Source: Myxococcota bacterium | GTDB taxonomy: Bacteria > Myxococcota_A > Polyangia > JAAYKL01 | NCBI GenBank assembly: GCA_030065855.1 | Contig: JASJCT010000067.1 | Coordinates: forward strand, 1-44,445 | Direction: 5' to 3' | Length of the DNA: 44,445 nucleotides | Shown here: one piece after another, positions 16,920-25,567 of the stretch | How the letters are laid out: each line of letters opens with the position of its first letter | Position numbering within the stretch: position 1 is the first letter of the stretch | Notes under the pieces: generated by a model | Database searches by the model: none | Seen by the model: the letters and a program-made list of their open reading frames with translations, nothing else | What the model was told of the DNA's origin: nothing | Translations under genes and position numbers: made by a program

Positions 16920-18507
16920 CCAGGTCTTCTTCACCCCAGACTATGGCCCTGAAGCCCTCTATTTTTGTGCTTGGATCTTTCCAGCAGTCCAGGGACAGGC
17001 CTGCCTTTCGACACGTGGCAGCGAGGAATGCTTCCCTGTCCCAGCCCCACTCGATAGGCACCTGGGGCAGCAGTAGTCCCGAGCGCCCGCCGCTGGTCAT
17101 GATCAGCCCGTGGCGGCCCACAATCACCTCCTCAGGGGCAATGGGTTCGGGCGCGGTGAGGACTGAAATTTCGTAATCCAGATCGCCGAGCTCTTCGGGT
17201 TGAACCGGGTTGAATCGGGTATCGTGGATCGCCGCGGCCCGGGCCACATCTACCACACATTTGGACAGGGGGACCCGGGCGATGACATGGCCGATGCAGC
17301 CGCGCAGTTTACCGGCCTTTTTTAGTGTCACAAATGCCGCTCCTTTATCGTTCAAGAGCGATGACGCTGGCGGGTCATAGGACAGGGCGCTACCCTGCAC
17401 CGCTGCTGCCACTGCCTGTTTTGCCAAATCCATCAATTGGCGCCTGTCTGCAGCTGAATAAGGACCAAAATCTTCTTTTTGACTGGATGCTGTCCGCAAG
17501 CCCTGATCCAAGCTGAACGCCAGCGCACCATATCCGACCACGCTGGATTTATCACCGGCGGTGTCCCCGCTGTTTTGATACGCGAGCCGGGTAACGTGTC
17601 TTTTCTTGGTTTCGTACTGTTCAAAAAAAGCAGTAAAGGCCTGAATCGGGCGATGGCCGCACATGCCCTCGCTCCTCTTGGCAGCTGCCAGGTTCCATTC
17701 TTTTAGCTGCCATTTTTCCAGATACCCGAGCGTGCGCGTGTCCAGAGCAACTGCTTTGTCATAGGGAAAGAAGTGGGACAGGTCAGAGCTCAAGACAAAC
17801 AGCACATCCTGCCGCGTTCCCACCACATCGAAGAGGGCCTGCCCTATCTTGGCGACCGCAGTGTCGTCGTGCACAGCGACAATCATCGGCACGATCTTCG
17901 CTTTTGGCAGGGCAACCTGAATGAACGGCAGTTGCACTTCCAAAGAGTGCTCCCCCTCGAACATGGGTTCGTCAGCATCGAACATGCCTGAAGCATGGGT
18001 CAGGAGGGTTTTGACCAGATCCCGATCTACTTTCAACGAGCCGAGCGGGGTATCGTATGCCGGCCGATCCAGCACAGCAGCCCTGCGGGCAGCGCGGCGA
18101 TGACTCAGGGCCATGACAATCACCGTGCGATAGTCCTTATTTTGGACAGCCCGATACGCGTACCCCGCGACCCGGCCAGAGTAGCGATATCCCGCATGGG
18201 GCGAGAGAATGCCGACCAGGTCCTGCTTGACCAAGGCGGGGACCTCCTCTGCAGCTCGGATGAACCCTGCCACTTCCTGGGCCAGTGCGGTTGGATTTGC
18301 AGTATAGAATCCGCCGGCAACCTGAGGGGAAAATGCATGTTCAATCCGTTGGGATGCGTCTCTTTGCGATGTCATGTCTTTTTCCTTTGTTAGCGGGCGG
18401 TTCCCGTTCCCCATTTCCTTGGTCGACGACCTTACTGGCGCGGGGGTGCGTTCTGTACAGTTGAATATGGACAACAAACAGGTGATAAGCGCAGCCATTC
18501 GCCACAT
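16912..18507 (-). CDS. MEMO (AmmeMemoRadiSam B) - AMMECR1 (AmmeMemoRadiSam A) fusion with N-terminal signal
   Basis: 531 residues. Residues about 55-330 are a MEMO domain (FSPQVAGGFYTANP, SPHAGYRYSGRVAGYAY, EHSLEVQLPFIQ, SSDLSHF, EGMCGHRP), keeping the His and Cys positions of the non-haem-dioxygenase-like pocket. Residues about 355-530 are an AMMECR1 domain (FVTLKKAGKLRGCIGH, DTRFNPVQPEEL, LLPQVPIEWGWDREAFL). The first 20 residues (MWRMAALITCLLSIFNC) form a short hydrophobic signal-like stretch ending in Cys, although -1 is Asn, which is poor for a lipobox. The start at 18507 has a strong AAGGAG site and lies 20 bp behind yqgE. An internal Met at 18375 with AAAGGA would give a cytoplasmic form. 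Biochemical role unknown; the family is linked to metal binding and radical SAM partners. Confidence 0.9.
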   Translation of the reverse strand: MWRMAALITCLLSIFNCTERTPAPVRSSTKEMGNGNRPLTKEKDMTSQRDASQRIEHAFSPQVAGGFYTANPTALAQEVAGFIRAAEEVPALVKQDLVGILSPHAGYRYSGRVAGYAYRAVQNKDYRTVIVMALSHRRAARRAAVLDRPAYDTPLGSLKVDRDLVKTLLTHASGMFDADEPMFEGEHSLEVQLPFIQVALPKAKIVPMIVAVHDDTAVAKIGQALFDVVGTRQDVLFVLSSDLSHFFPYDKAVALDTRTLGYLEKWQLKEWNLAAAKRSEGMCGHRPIQAFTAFFEQYETKKRHVTRLAYQNSGDTAGDKSSVVGYGALAFSLDQGLRTASSQKEDFGPYSAADRRQLMDLAKQAVAAAVQGSALSYDPPASSLLNDKGAAFVTLKKAGKLRGCIGHVIARVPLSKCVVDVARAAAIHDTRFNPVQPEELGDLDYEISVLTAPEPIAPEEVIVGRHGLIMTSGGRSGLLLPQVPIEWGWDREAFLAATCRKAGLSLDCWKDPSTKIEGFRAIVWGEEDLDE

Positions 18508-18527
18508 TGAAATCTCCTTCTTGCCTC

Positions 18528-19100
18528 CTATGCGTCTGCGACGATACCGACGAGGGTCATGGGGTTGATGCCAAGGCGACTGAAACAGGCCATCCAGATA
18601 TCCTCTATCGGTACATCAAAAATGAGGTCGACGGATAAAGGCATGTTAATCCATGCGCCTTTTTTGATCTCGCCGATCAACTGGTGGGGACCCCAGCCCG
18701 CGTACCCCAGACAGAATCGATATTTTTTCGGCCCCTGGTCTGCGACGATTGCCGTTAGAACATCTAGTGATGACGTCACACACAACCCCTCTACCACGGT
18801 CCGGGTCTCTGGACCTTGCCAATCCTCTGTGTGCAGGATCCAGCCTTGTTCCTGGGACACGGGTCCCCCGCAAAGCAACGGTGGATGCTTTGAAGCATCT
18901 ATTGTGCGCTCCGGTGCATCGAGTTTCATCTCGCTGAGTACGGTCCCGAAATCCACCTTTGCCCGTTGATTGATCACCAATCCGAGGGCACCTTCCTCGT
19001 CTTTGTGATCGATCATTAATATCACGCTGTTTTCAAAGTTTGGATCCTTGAGCTGGGGTGCAGCCACCAAGAATCCCGGTGCGATATTGAGTTCAGCCAT
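18528..19100 (-). CDS. YqgE/AlgH family protein
   Basis: 190 residues, close to the family's usual length of about 185. Family motifs are visible: start ELNIAPGFLVAAPQLKDPNFENSVI, GALGLVINQ, LLCGGPVSQEQGWILH, and FCLGYAGWGPHQLIGEI with the conserved G-Y-x-G-W. Molecular function is not established, though AlgH was named from alginate regulation in Pseudomonas. The Met at 19100 is preferred over one six codons upstream because homologues begin there. It sits between the radical SAM gene and the MEMO-AMMECR1 gene on the same strand. Confidence 0.93.
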   Translation of the reverse strand: MAELNIAPGFLVAAPQLKDPNFENSVILMIDHKDEEGALGLVINQRAKVDFGTVLSEMKLDAPERTIDASKHPPLLCGGPVSQEQGWILHTEDWQGPETRTVVEGLCVTSSLDVLTAIVADQGPKKYRFCLGYAGWGPHQLIGEIKKGAWINMPLSVDLIFDVPIEDIWMACFSRLGINPMTLVGIVADA

Positions 19101-19185
19101 GTCCCGATGATGCCTCAAGTAGCGCCCTGCGTCGAGCGAGAATCACAATCAATCGTTAAACGAATCCTCTCTGAGGAAGTCATCA

Positions 19186-19290
19186 AATTCCCCCTTAAAA
19201 AAAGGGGGTTAGGGGGATTTTGTCACCTCGCAACGCTAGAGGACACGACGAAATCCCCCCAGCCCCCTTTGCCGGGGGAGGGTTCTTATC
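19186..19290. repeat. Dispersed palindromic repeat, partial copy A
   Basis: The core (CCCCCTTAAAAAAAGGGGG, then TTAGGGGGATTTTG, a spacer, and GACGAAATCCCCCC followed by a second G-rich arm) matches the middle of two longer copies at 27597-27716 and 35903-36026. The TGATGGGTA ends of those copies are not present. It lies in the 214-bp gap between the radical SAM gene and yqgE and could fold strongly in RNA. Confidence 0.8.
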
Positions 19291-19314
19291 CGAAACTGCA
19301 GAGAAAACAATCCA

Positions 19315-20196
19315 TTATAATCCCCTCAGAAAATCCGGACGAAGTCGGGATCCCGTTGGATCGCCAAGGGCTGCGTCGATTTCCTCTAATAGACGGTTTT
19401 TATCCCGCTGAAGATCGCCAGCCAATGCGAGATAGTTGGACGCGTGATTGGATCGAAAAGTAATGGCGTCGGCCACAATATGGTCGATCAGCACGCGGCA
19501 TTCTGCAAGGGCTTCGACTGGTGTTAACGGCCGCCAGGTCTCGTCCCCATATACCGCTTCAAAGCTGGGCGACCGCGGTGCGAGCATCAGGGTGAGCGCT
19601 GATGCGTATCGCGGGGCAATTTCGTTTATCACGGCTGCCGTTGCCTGGGCGTGACGATCCGATAATCTCGGACCGCCGAGTCCGAGAATCACTGTTGCCG
19701 AAAGGTCGATACCCGCCTGCTGGGGTTTTGCCCCGGCATCTGCAATTTCTCGTGCTGTGGCGTTTTTGTGCACCCGCTGGAGTACCTCGTCATCTCCAGA
19801 CTCGATGCCGTAGTAAATCATGGTCAGCCCGGCCTCCCGAAGGGTCCGTAGCTCGTCGATGCTCTTTTTCTGGAGGTTTTGGGGACTGCCATAGACCGTC
19901 ACCCGCTCGAGATGGGAGAGCCGGCTGTAGAGGCGCGCCAGAATGCGCAGCAGTCTGCGAGTGGAAAGGACAAGCGCATCGCCGTCAGCCAAAAACACCC
20001 GGCGAACCCCTGCATGGTGGGTCGCTGCCCAGTCGATTTCAGCAAACAACTCTGCTTCCGGGCGCACCTTGAATGATTTTCCCTGATACGCCACGCAAAA
20101 CGCGCAGGTGTTGGTCGAGCAGCCGATGGTCGCCTGGAAAATAAGGGAGCGCGCCTCAGATGGCGGTCTGTAAAGTGGTTCCTCGTAATGAATCAT
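19315..20196 (-). CDS. Radical SAM protein (Elp3/YgiQ-like fold, substrate unknown)
   Basis: 293 residues from the Met at 20196 (MIHYEEPLYRPPSEARSL). The open frame continues upstream, but that part is the antisense of the asnS leader and N-terminus. The iron-sulfur motif is C-x4-C-x2-C (GCSTNTCAFC) rather than the canonical C-x3-C-x2-C. The downstream pieces VRRVFLADGDAL (GGE-like strand), VTVYGSPQNL and MIYYGIESGDDEVL match radical SAM TIM-barrel elements. SAM would be cleaved to a 5'-deoxyadenosyl radical; the target is unknown. It is not the standard AmmeMemoRadiSam radical enzyme as far as I can tell, although it sits two genes upstream of the MEMO-AMMECR1 fusion. Divergent from asnS, with 115 bp between start codons. 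Confidence 0.88.
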   Translation of the reverse strand: MIHYEEPLYRPPSEARSLIFQATIGCSTNTCAFCVAYQGKSFKVRPEAELFAEIDWAATHHAGVRRVFLADGDALVLSTRRLLRILARLYSRLSHLERVTVYGSPQNLQKKSIDELRTLREAGLTMIYYGIESGDDEVLQRVHKNATAREIADAGAKPQQAGIDLSATVILGLGGPRLSDRHAQATAAVINEIAPRYASALTLMLAPRSPSFEAVYGDETWRPLTPVEALAECRVLIDHIVADAITFRSNHASNYLALAGDLQRDKNRLLEEIDAALGDPTGSRLRPDFLRGL

Positions 20197-20311
20197 GGCC
20201 TGGGCGCCTTTTCGCACAAAGATAACGCTCCTTGTATGTATGATAAGTTGACGAAACGCAAAAAAAATACGACACGTGCAGCCAGGTGGTGAGACGATAG
20301 AGGAGCAGTCC

Positions 20312-21691
20312 ATGGCGAGATACATTAAGGAGATTCTGACGCTTGAGCCCCAGGACGGCGTGGTCGCAGAGGGGTGGTTGCGCACGGCCCGGTCAGGCAA
20401 GAACGTGGCGTTCATGGAGGTCAACGACGGGTCGTGTCCGGCCAGCTTACAGGTCGTTGTGGAACCGTCCCTGTCGAACTTTGCCGAGGTTGCAAAGGCA
20501 GGTGTGGGCACGGCCGTTCGCGTCACAGGCGAGCTCGTCCCATCCCCGGCAAAGGGGCAGCAGGTCGAGCTCAAAGCCAGCGCTGTCGAGATTGTAGGAA
20601 CCGTGGATACGGACTACGCGCTCCAGAAAAAGCGGCATTCGTTCGAATTCCTGCGAACCATCGCCCACCTCCGTCCCAGGGCGCGTACCTTTGGCAGCGT
20701 CTTTCGGGTGCGTCACGCCCTACAGGCGGCCATCCACAATTTCTTTGACCAGCGCGGCTTTATCCAAGTGCACACCCCGATCATTACCGGGTCGGACTGC
20801 GAAGGTGCGGGGGAGATGTTTCGGGTCACCCATTTCGACCTGAACGCGCCGATTCCCAAGAAAGACGATCACGCGGACTTTGAACGGGATTTTTTTGGGA
20901 CAGAAACCTCCCTTACGGTGAGTGGTCAGCTAGAGGCAGAGGTATTTGCCCTTGCCTTTAAGAATGTCTATACCTTCGGCCCTACCTTCCGAGCTGAAAA
21001 CTCCAACACGTCGCGGCATGCATCTGAATTTTGGATGATCGAACCGGAGATGGCATTTTGCGACCTCTCCGGCAACATGGCCGTGGCAGAGGATTTTATT
21101 CGCGGGATTGTGCAAAACGTGCTCGATCGGTGCGCCGACGATATGGCGTTTTTCGATCAATGGATAGAACGCGGGCTCACTGAAAAGCTGGAAAAAATCA
21201 TCAATGCCCCGTTTGAAGTGCTGACCTATACCGAGGCCGTTGCCCAGCTAGAAAAAGCACCCCAGCGCTTTGAGTTCCCGGTGCACTGGGGTGTGGATCT
21301 CCAGTCCGAACACGAGCGCTACCTCACCGAAGAGCTGATCGGCCGGCCCTGCTTTGTCATCAATTACCCCAGGGATATCAAGGCGTTCTACATGCGCGTG
21401 AACGATGACTTGAAGACCGTCGCGGCCATGGATCTGCTCGTTCCAGGTGTGGGCGAGATCATCGGCGGCTCCCAGCGCGAGGAGCGCGGCGATGTGCTTA
21501 AAGAGCAGATAGGGCGCTTTGGTCTGGATGCGGCGCCCTATTGGTGGTACTTGGACCTCAGGCGGTACGGCGGTGTGCCCCACGCTGGGTTTGGCCTGGG
21601 GTTTGAGCGCATGCTGATGTATATCACCGGCATGCAAAACATCCGCGATGTGATTCCCTTTGCCCGCACCCCTGGCAACGCCGATTTTTAG
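20312..21691 (+). CDS. asnS: Asparaginyl-tRNA synthetase
   Basis: 459 residues, normal for AsnRS. N-terminal OB-fold anticodon-binding domain (VAEGWLRTARSGKNVAFMEVNDGS), then a class II catalytic core: motif 1 region (FFDQRGFIQVHTPIITGSDCEGAGEMF), motif 2 (FGPTFRAENSNTSRHASEFWMIEPEMAF) and motif 3 (GFGLGFERMLMYITGMQNIRDVIPF), with GGSQREER typical of AsnRS/AspRS. It charges tRNA-Asn with asparagine in the cytoplasm. The ATG at 20312 follows GAGGAG; a frame extension of 12 codons upstream is not favoured. Its stop overlaps the stop of the convergent hydrolase gene by three bases. Confidence 0.97.
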   Translation: MARYIKEILTLEPQDGVVAEGWLRTARSGKNVAFMEVNDGSCPASLQVVVEPSLSNFAEVAKAGVGTAVRVTGELVPSPAKGQQVELKASAVEIVGTVDTDYALQKKRHSFEFLRTIAHLRPRARTFGSVFRVRHALQAAIHNFFDQRGFIQVHTPIITGSDCEGAGEMFRVTHFDLNAPIPKKDDHADFERDFFGTETSLTVSGQLEAEVFALAFKNVYTFGPTFRAENSNTSRHASEFWMIEPEMAFCDLSGNMAVAEDFIRGIVQNVLDRCADDMAFFDQWIERGLTEKLEKIINAPFEVLTYTEAVAQLEKAPQRFEFPVHWGVDLQSEHERYLTEELIGRPCFVINYPRDIKAFYMRVNDDLKTVAAMDLLVPGVGEIIGGSQREERGDVLKEQIGRFGLDAAPYWWYLDLRRYGGVPHAGFGLGFERMLMYITGMQNIRDVIPFARTPGNADF

Positions 21692-22500
21692 CCAACACCT
21701 GACCGGGGCCGTGACGTTAGCCCATCCATGAACCCAGCGATCAAACGGGAAAGCACTGAAGGCGCTTCGACTTGGGGAAAGTGGCCCACCTCTGCAAGTG
21801 GGTAAAAATCCGCCCGGGGTAGCGCACTTGCAAGCGCTCGGCCCCTTTCTATGGGGATAATGGCATCAGATGTCCCGTGGATGACCCGGCAAGGACATGA
21901 GATTCGGTTCAGTCGATCGCGGATATCAAACCCCTGGATGGCGGCCCGTTGCCCAGTGGCGCCCACACCTCTGGGCGGCACGTTACACCGCGCTTGGATG
22001 AACCGCTCGATTGCTTGGGGCTGTTCTCGCTGGATGCGCGGTCCCATGCCCGTGTTTGCCACGGATCTCACGATTTCTTCATAGGGACCTGCAGTTTGGT
22101 TGATGACCGCTGCTACCCCGGGATCTATGGGAACCCCGATCGGTGACGTGGCCATCAGCACGAGCCCTTTGACGCGTTCGGGCTGCGCCAGGGCCAGCAT
22201 CATGGCCACAAAGCCCCCCATTGAATGACCCACGACAACGGCCGATCCCGCTGCCTTCTCCGAGACCAGGTGTCCAACTTCGTTGGCCATGATGTCAATC
22301 GAGTACACACCGCGAGGTGCGTCGCTGTGACCTGAACCTCGAACATCGACACCTATGGCCTGGTATTTTCTTTTCATCTGCTCGGCGACCCCATGCCAAA
22401 CCGCGCTGTCCAGGGTCATGCCGGCCAGAAATACGATGGGAGATCCATCGCCTGCGACAGTATAGTGAAGCCTTACGCCTCCTATTTCGAAAAACGGCAT
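21688..22500 (-). CDS. Alpha/beta hydrolase
   Basis: 270 residues from the Met at 22500 (MPFFEIGGVRLHYTVAGDGSPIVFLAGM). Nucleophile elbow GHSMGG, oxyanion region FLAGMTLDS, acid in HGTSDAIIP and histidine in VGHFPQVEAP give a complete Ser-Asp-His triad. The order and spacing fit small alpha/beta hydrolases such as esterases or enol-lactone hydrolases, and the substrate is not predictable. Up to 23 extra N-terminal residues are possible but unlike the family. The gene converges on asnS and diverges from the peptidase gene at 22582. Confidence 0.9.
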   Translation of the reverse strand: MPFFEIGGVRLHYTVAGDGSPIVFLAGMTLDSAVWHGVAEQMKRKYQAIGVDVRGSGHSDAPRGVYSIDIMANEVGHLVSEKAAGSAVVVGHSMGGFVAMMLALAQPERVKGLVLMATSPIGVPIDPGVAAVINQTAGPYEEIVRSVANTGMGPRIQREQPQAIERFIQARCNVPPRGVGATGQRAAIQGFDIRDRLNRISCPCRVIHGTSDAIIPIERGRALASALPRADFYPLAEVGHFPQVEAPSVLSRLIAGFMDGLTSRPRSGVG

Positions 22501-22581
22501 GGCGCTGATAATGCCAGTTTCCCCGTATGATCGGCAAGGTTCCGTTGACCAACCTGGGGATCGGGCCATAAACTAATTGTA

Positions 22582-23664
22582 ATGACGCGGCTTAGATTAA
22601 AAATTCCCTGTTTTGCCTGCTATTTGTTCCTCTTGTTCGGGCTTTGGTCTGGTAGCGCAGGTGCCACAGCCACTGCGTTGCCCCTGCCAGATGAGTACAT
22701 CTTACGCCAGGCAGGATCCTGCCGCATTGCCGTGCCCCAGCGCAATGTGGGTATTGCAGACGAGCTGATGACCGCGTGCCGAGAAACACACGCGCGCATT
22801 TATAAGCAGTTGGGTCTCGGTCCCCAAGCCCTGGAAAGACCCGTCGACGTTCGGGTCGTAGCGAGTCTGGAAGATGCACACCAGGTAGCGCCCCCAGGGA
22901 TCGCGGTCCCTCCCTGGTCCGGGGCTGTTGCCTACCCGAGTCTCAATCTGATCATCCTGCCGCTCCGAAACCGCATGGGTGGACCGGTGACAGAAGACAT
23001 CGACATTGTCCTCGAACACGAGATGTCCCACCTCGCGCTGCGGACCGCGCTTCAAGACGCCCCTGTGCCCAGGTGGTTTTCCGAAGGCATTGCCATTCAG
23101 CAATCCGAAGCATCCTCGTTTCGGCGCATCTGGCTGGTCTGGGCTGCTGCGCGAGGTGACAGCCTGCTGCCCTTGAGCAGTATCGACAGGTATCCGGATC
23201 GCCCGGGACGCATCAGTCTGGCCTATGCTGAGGCAGCGGATTTTGTGGGATTTCTCCTGCGCCAAGGCGGGTGGCTCGGGATCCGCGTGGTCATTCGCAA
23301 ATGTTCCCAAGGCATGGCGTTCGAGGAGGCCATAGCGTTCTCCTACCAGACAGATCTGAAAGATTTAGAACAAGCGTGGCTCGCCGGACTGAACAGTAAA
23401 TGGCAATGGCTACCGCTGATTACCGGTACCAGTGCCCTGTGGGGAGCCATGGTGATCCTGTTTATTGTCGCCTATATCGCGGCGAGGCAGCGCAAGCAAA
23501 AGCGCATGGCCCAAATGGAAGAAGAGGAGATGAAAATCACTCAGACAGCGCATCCACTGCCCGGCAACGCCCCTACGCCCGAAGATATGCCGGTCAATAT
23601 AGGGGTAAAGGTAGGGACACCGACCAAAATTCGCGTGGACGACGAAATCCACACCCTTCACTGA
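22582..23664 (+). CDS. Secreted/membrane-anchored peptidase MA-like metalloprotease
   Basis: 360 residues. Signal peptide (residues 1-30, cleavage near GATA), a lumenal domain with zinc motif HEMSH at 146-150 and a downstream Glu in PRWFSEGIA, as in the gluzincin 'peptidase MA' family. A transmembrane helix follows at about 278-298 (LPLITGTSALWGAMVILFIVAYI), then a charged cytoplasmic tail of about 60 residues. The catalytic domain should face the periplasm, anchored in the inner membrane. Substrate unknown. Start ATG at 22582 lacks a clear ribosome site. Confidence 0.85.
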   Translation: MTRLRLKIPCFACYLFLLFGLWSGSAGATATALPLPDEYILRQAGSCRIAVPQRNVGIADELMTACRETHARIYKQLGLGPQALERPVDVRVVASLEDAHQVAPPGIAVPPWSGAVAYPSLNLIILPLRNRMGGPVTEDIDIVLEHEMSHLALRTALQDAPVPRWFSEGIAIQQSEASSFRRIWLVWAAARGDSLLPLSSIDRYPDRPGRISLAYAEAADFVGFLLRQGGWLGIRVVIRKCSQGMAFEEAIAFSYQTDLKDLEQAWLAGLNSKWQWLPLITGTSALWGAMVILFIVAYIAARQRKQKRMAQMEEEEMKITQTAHPLPGNAPTPEDMPVNIGVKVGTPTKIRVDDEIHTLH

Positions 23665-23724
23665 CAGCTGTTAGCGCACCATCATCTCGGTACATCGTTT
23701 CAATACCGGACTACCCTATGGTTA

Positions 23725-24120
23725 TTACAAGTTCGGCAATGTTTGTATCTCGGAACACTTTAGCAGTCGTTCGTCGCTAGTAACCAGTGTCAAATCATAG
23801 ACAATGGCAGTAGCCGCGAGAAAGCGATCGGCTGGATCTTGGTGTTCGAGGGATATTTCTCGACTCCTAAGTGCCACCTCGTGATTCATGGGCGCCTCAA
23901 TAAAAGCCACTGTTTTGAGCACTTGTCGAATCCATGAAAAAGGCGCATCCCGAAGTGAAATCCTACCTTTTTCTGCCAGAATCGAGACCTCCCATGTTGT
24001 GATTGGTGAAAGCCATAACTCGCTCGTCTCGCTTTCCAGTTCACGAGCTACTTCCCTCGATAATTTTTGTGGCTTGAGCAAGCTCCAAAGAAAAATGTGC
24101 GTATCGAGCAGCAGCTTCAT
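23725..24120 (-). CDS. vapC: PIN-domain toxin, VapC type
   Basis: 131 residues. A PIN-domain ribonuclease: LLLDTHIFLW (D6), TWEVSILAEKGRI (conserved Glu), DPADRFLAATAI and LVTSDERLLK supply the acidic metal-binding residues. VapC toxins cleave structured RNAs such as tRNA or rRNA; this T-H-x-x-x-W subgroup is usually paired with Phd/YefM antitoxins. The start overlaps the antitoxin stop as ATGA, so I place it at 24120 rather than six codons upstream. Confidence 0.93.
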   Translation of the reverse strand: MKLLLDTHIFLWSLLKPQKLSREVARELESETSELWLSPITTWEVSILAEKGRISLRDAPFSWIRQVLKTVAFIEAPMNHEVALRSREISLEHQDPADRFLAATAIVYDLTLVTSDERLLKCSEIQTLPNL

Positions 24121-24365
24121 TTGCCCAGAACCTCCCAATCCGACTCACAAAATGCTGGGGATATCACGTCGCCGATAATTTCGCCGGTCTGACTGAAACT
24201 GCCCAGCCAAGACTTGGGTTTCTCAGGTCTTGGGGGTGGCGAAATCAATGCGATGGGTTCACCATTGCGCGTGACCAGAAGAGATCGCCTGGTTTGGTTA
24301 ACTTTTCTCAGCATTGACAAGCACGTCGCTTTAAACTTCGAGACTGCTATGGTTTCGTGCGTCAT
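24117..24365 (-). CDS. Phd/YefM-family antitoxin
   Basis: 82 residues. The N-terminal half fits the Phd/YefM fold (ETIAVSKFKATCLSMLRKVNQTRRSLLVTRNGEPIALISP), which binds DNA and dimerises. The C-terminal part (SWLGSFSQTGEIIGDVISP) would wrap the toxin. The ATG at 24365 follows GGGAGGTGAAA; a GTG two codons upstream is the alternative. Four-base overlap with vapC. Autoregulation is likely through the palindrome just upstream. Confidence 0.9.
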   Translation of the reverse strand: MTHETIAVSKFKATCLSMLRKVNQTRRSLLVTRNGEPIALISPPPRPEKPKSWLGSFSQTGEIIGDVISPAFCESDWEVLGK

Positions 24366-24396
24366 TTTCACCTCCCAATATCAGAATAACCACTGG

Positions 24397-24425
24397 TATG
24401 ACCATGGTCAACGACTATGGTCATA
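24397..24425. promoter_or_regulatory. Palindromic operator of the phd-vapC module
   Basis: A perfect 12-bp palindrome TGACCATGGTCA (24399-24410) lies inside a larger inverted pair, TATGACCAT (24397-24405) and ATGGTCATA (24417-24425). It is 32 bp upstream of the antitoxin start, where Phd-family repressors usually bind their own operon. Confidence 0.65.
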
Positions 24426-24445
24426 AGCTGTTTTGGGGGTGGACG

Positions 24446-25549
24446 CTACTTTGGTGCAATGGGGATGTAGAGCATCATTAAGACCGTATCAGCTGGGGCG
24501 GAGGGCTGTTCCAGAACTAGGATGCCTGGCTCCCCAGTCGAGGTTCGGCCAGATGCTTGGAGGTCCTGCTCTAGGGATGCCATGCGCTGGGTCGCTTGGG
24601 CCAGGGTACTGTGGGCGATCATACGCAAGGCCTCGATCTCCGGGAGGATCTTCACCTCACCAGCCACATGCGGGCCGCCCCCGAGCGTGGGAAAGGGGGC
24701 AGGAACTTCCACCTGCTGCCCGTCAATTTCGGTCAGTACCACGCGGCGGTTGGGTATCATTGCGACGTAGGATGTATCCGTGGTCGGGGGGGCAGGTAGC
24801 TGAAACCTCGCCGGGTCAACATCCAATCGAATGTCGGTTGCTGTCTCTTCCCAGATAGGGGTGCCATTATGCTGAACGATGCGGCGAAACGGCACTTTCA
24901 CACTATCCACATCTCGCCAGTCCTCGGTTGCAACAATCCATTTTGAGCGCTGGTCTGTGACAGGATCGACGGTGGTGAACCGCGCTCTTTTAAGGAGCTT
25001 GGATTGGCGATCATAGGCTGCAAACAATGTGAGGTTCGAATGCCGAGGTCTAATGGCCACCTCGTCGCAGGCACTGCCGTCCAGGGTTACTTCGCCGCTC
25101 AAGCGAAAGCTCGCCTCTAAATTGGCCGCATCCCCGGCTGGGAAAATCAAGCCCGCAAGCAGCAGGGTGGGCGCCATCCAAACTTGGTCGTGGGGCGTGC
25201 ACCGGGCGAGGATACCGAAAATGACCTTGCGACAGGTACTGCCCTCATAAATGTAGCTCATATCTTCGCTGGGATAATCGAGGCGCCAATCTTCCGGACC
25301 GCTCACTGAGATTTCCACTGGGACTTCTGTGCCAAAAGCGCGGGCTCGCGCGATGATGGTGGCCTTGCCGCCCGTGAGTCTCAGCCGTTCGAGCCCGCCC
25401 ATTGCTGTGTAGGCATCCCTGACGATACCGATGGCCTGCTCTGCCCCATCCAGTGCGGGTTCGTTGGCCGACACCGACGTGGGTGGGGGCGCTGCAGCAC
25501 ATCCAATAAGCCCTAAAAAATAGATGAAGACCACACACTTGTGTCCCAT
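24446..25549 (-). CDS. Predicted lipoprotein, LolA-like fold
   Basis: 367 residues. Lipobox LIGC at 14-17 after a short hydrophobic signal marks a lipoprotein. The body (AIGIVRDAYTAMGGLERLRLTGGKATIIAR, DWRLDYPSEDMSYIYEG, KWIVATEDWRDVDSVKVPFRRIVQ) looks like half-barrel proteins related to LolA or outer-membrane lipoprotein-sorting proteins, but no family can be named with certainty. It is the third gene of a minus-strand operon, 18 bp behind the Ig-like lipoprotein. Ribosome site AAGGA lies eight bases before the ATG. Confidence 0.8.
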   Translation of the reverse strand: MGHKCVVFIYFLGLIGCAAAPPPTSVSANEPALDGAEQAIGIVRDAYTAMGGLERLRLTGGKATIIARARAFGTEVPVEISVSGPEDWRLDYPSEDMSYIYEGSTCRKVIFGILARCTPHDQVWMAPTLLLAGLIFPAGDAANLEASFRLSGEVTLDGSACDEVAIRPRHSNLTLFAAYDRQSKLLKRARFTTVDPVTDQRSKWIVATEDWRDVDSVKVPFRRIVQHNGTPIWEETATDIRLDVDPARFQLPAPPTTDTSYVAMIPNRRVVLTEIDGQQVEVPAPFPTLGGGPHVAGEVKILPEIEALRMIAHSTLAQATQRMASLEQDLQASGRTSTGEPGILVLEQPSAPADTVLMMLYIPIAPK

Positions 25550-25567
25550 GGGATCATTCCTTACGCG

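Noticed and set aside
24433..24858. 141-codon plus-strand frame next to the antitoxin
   Set aside because: Antisense of the lipoprotein at 24446-25549, with no family features.
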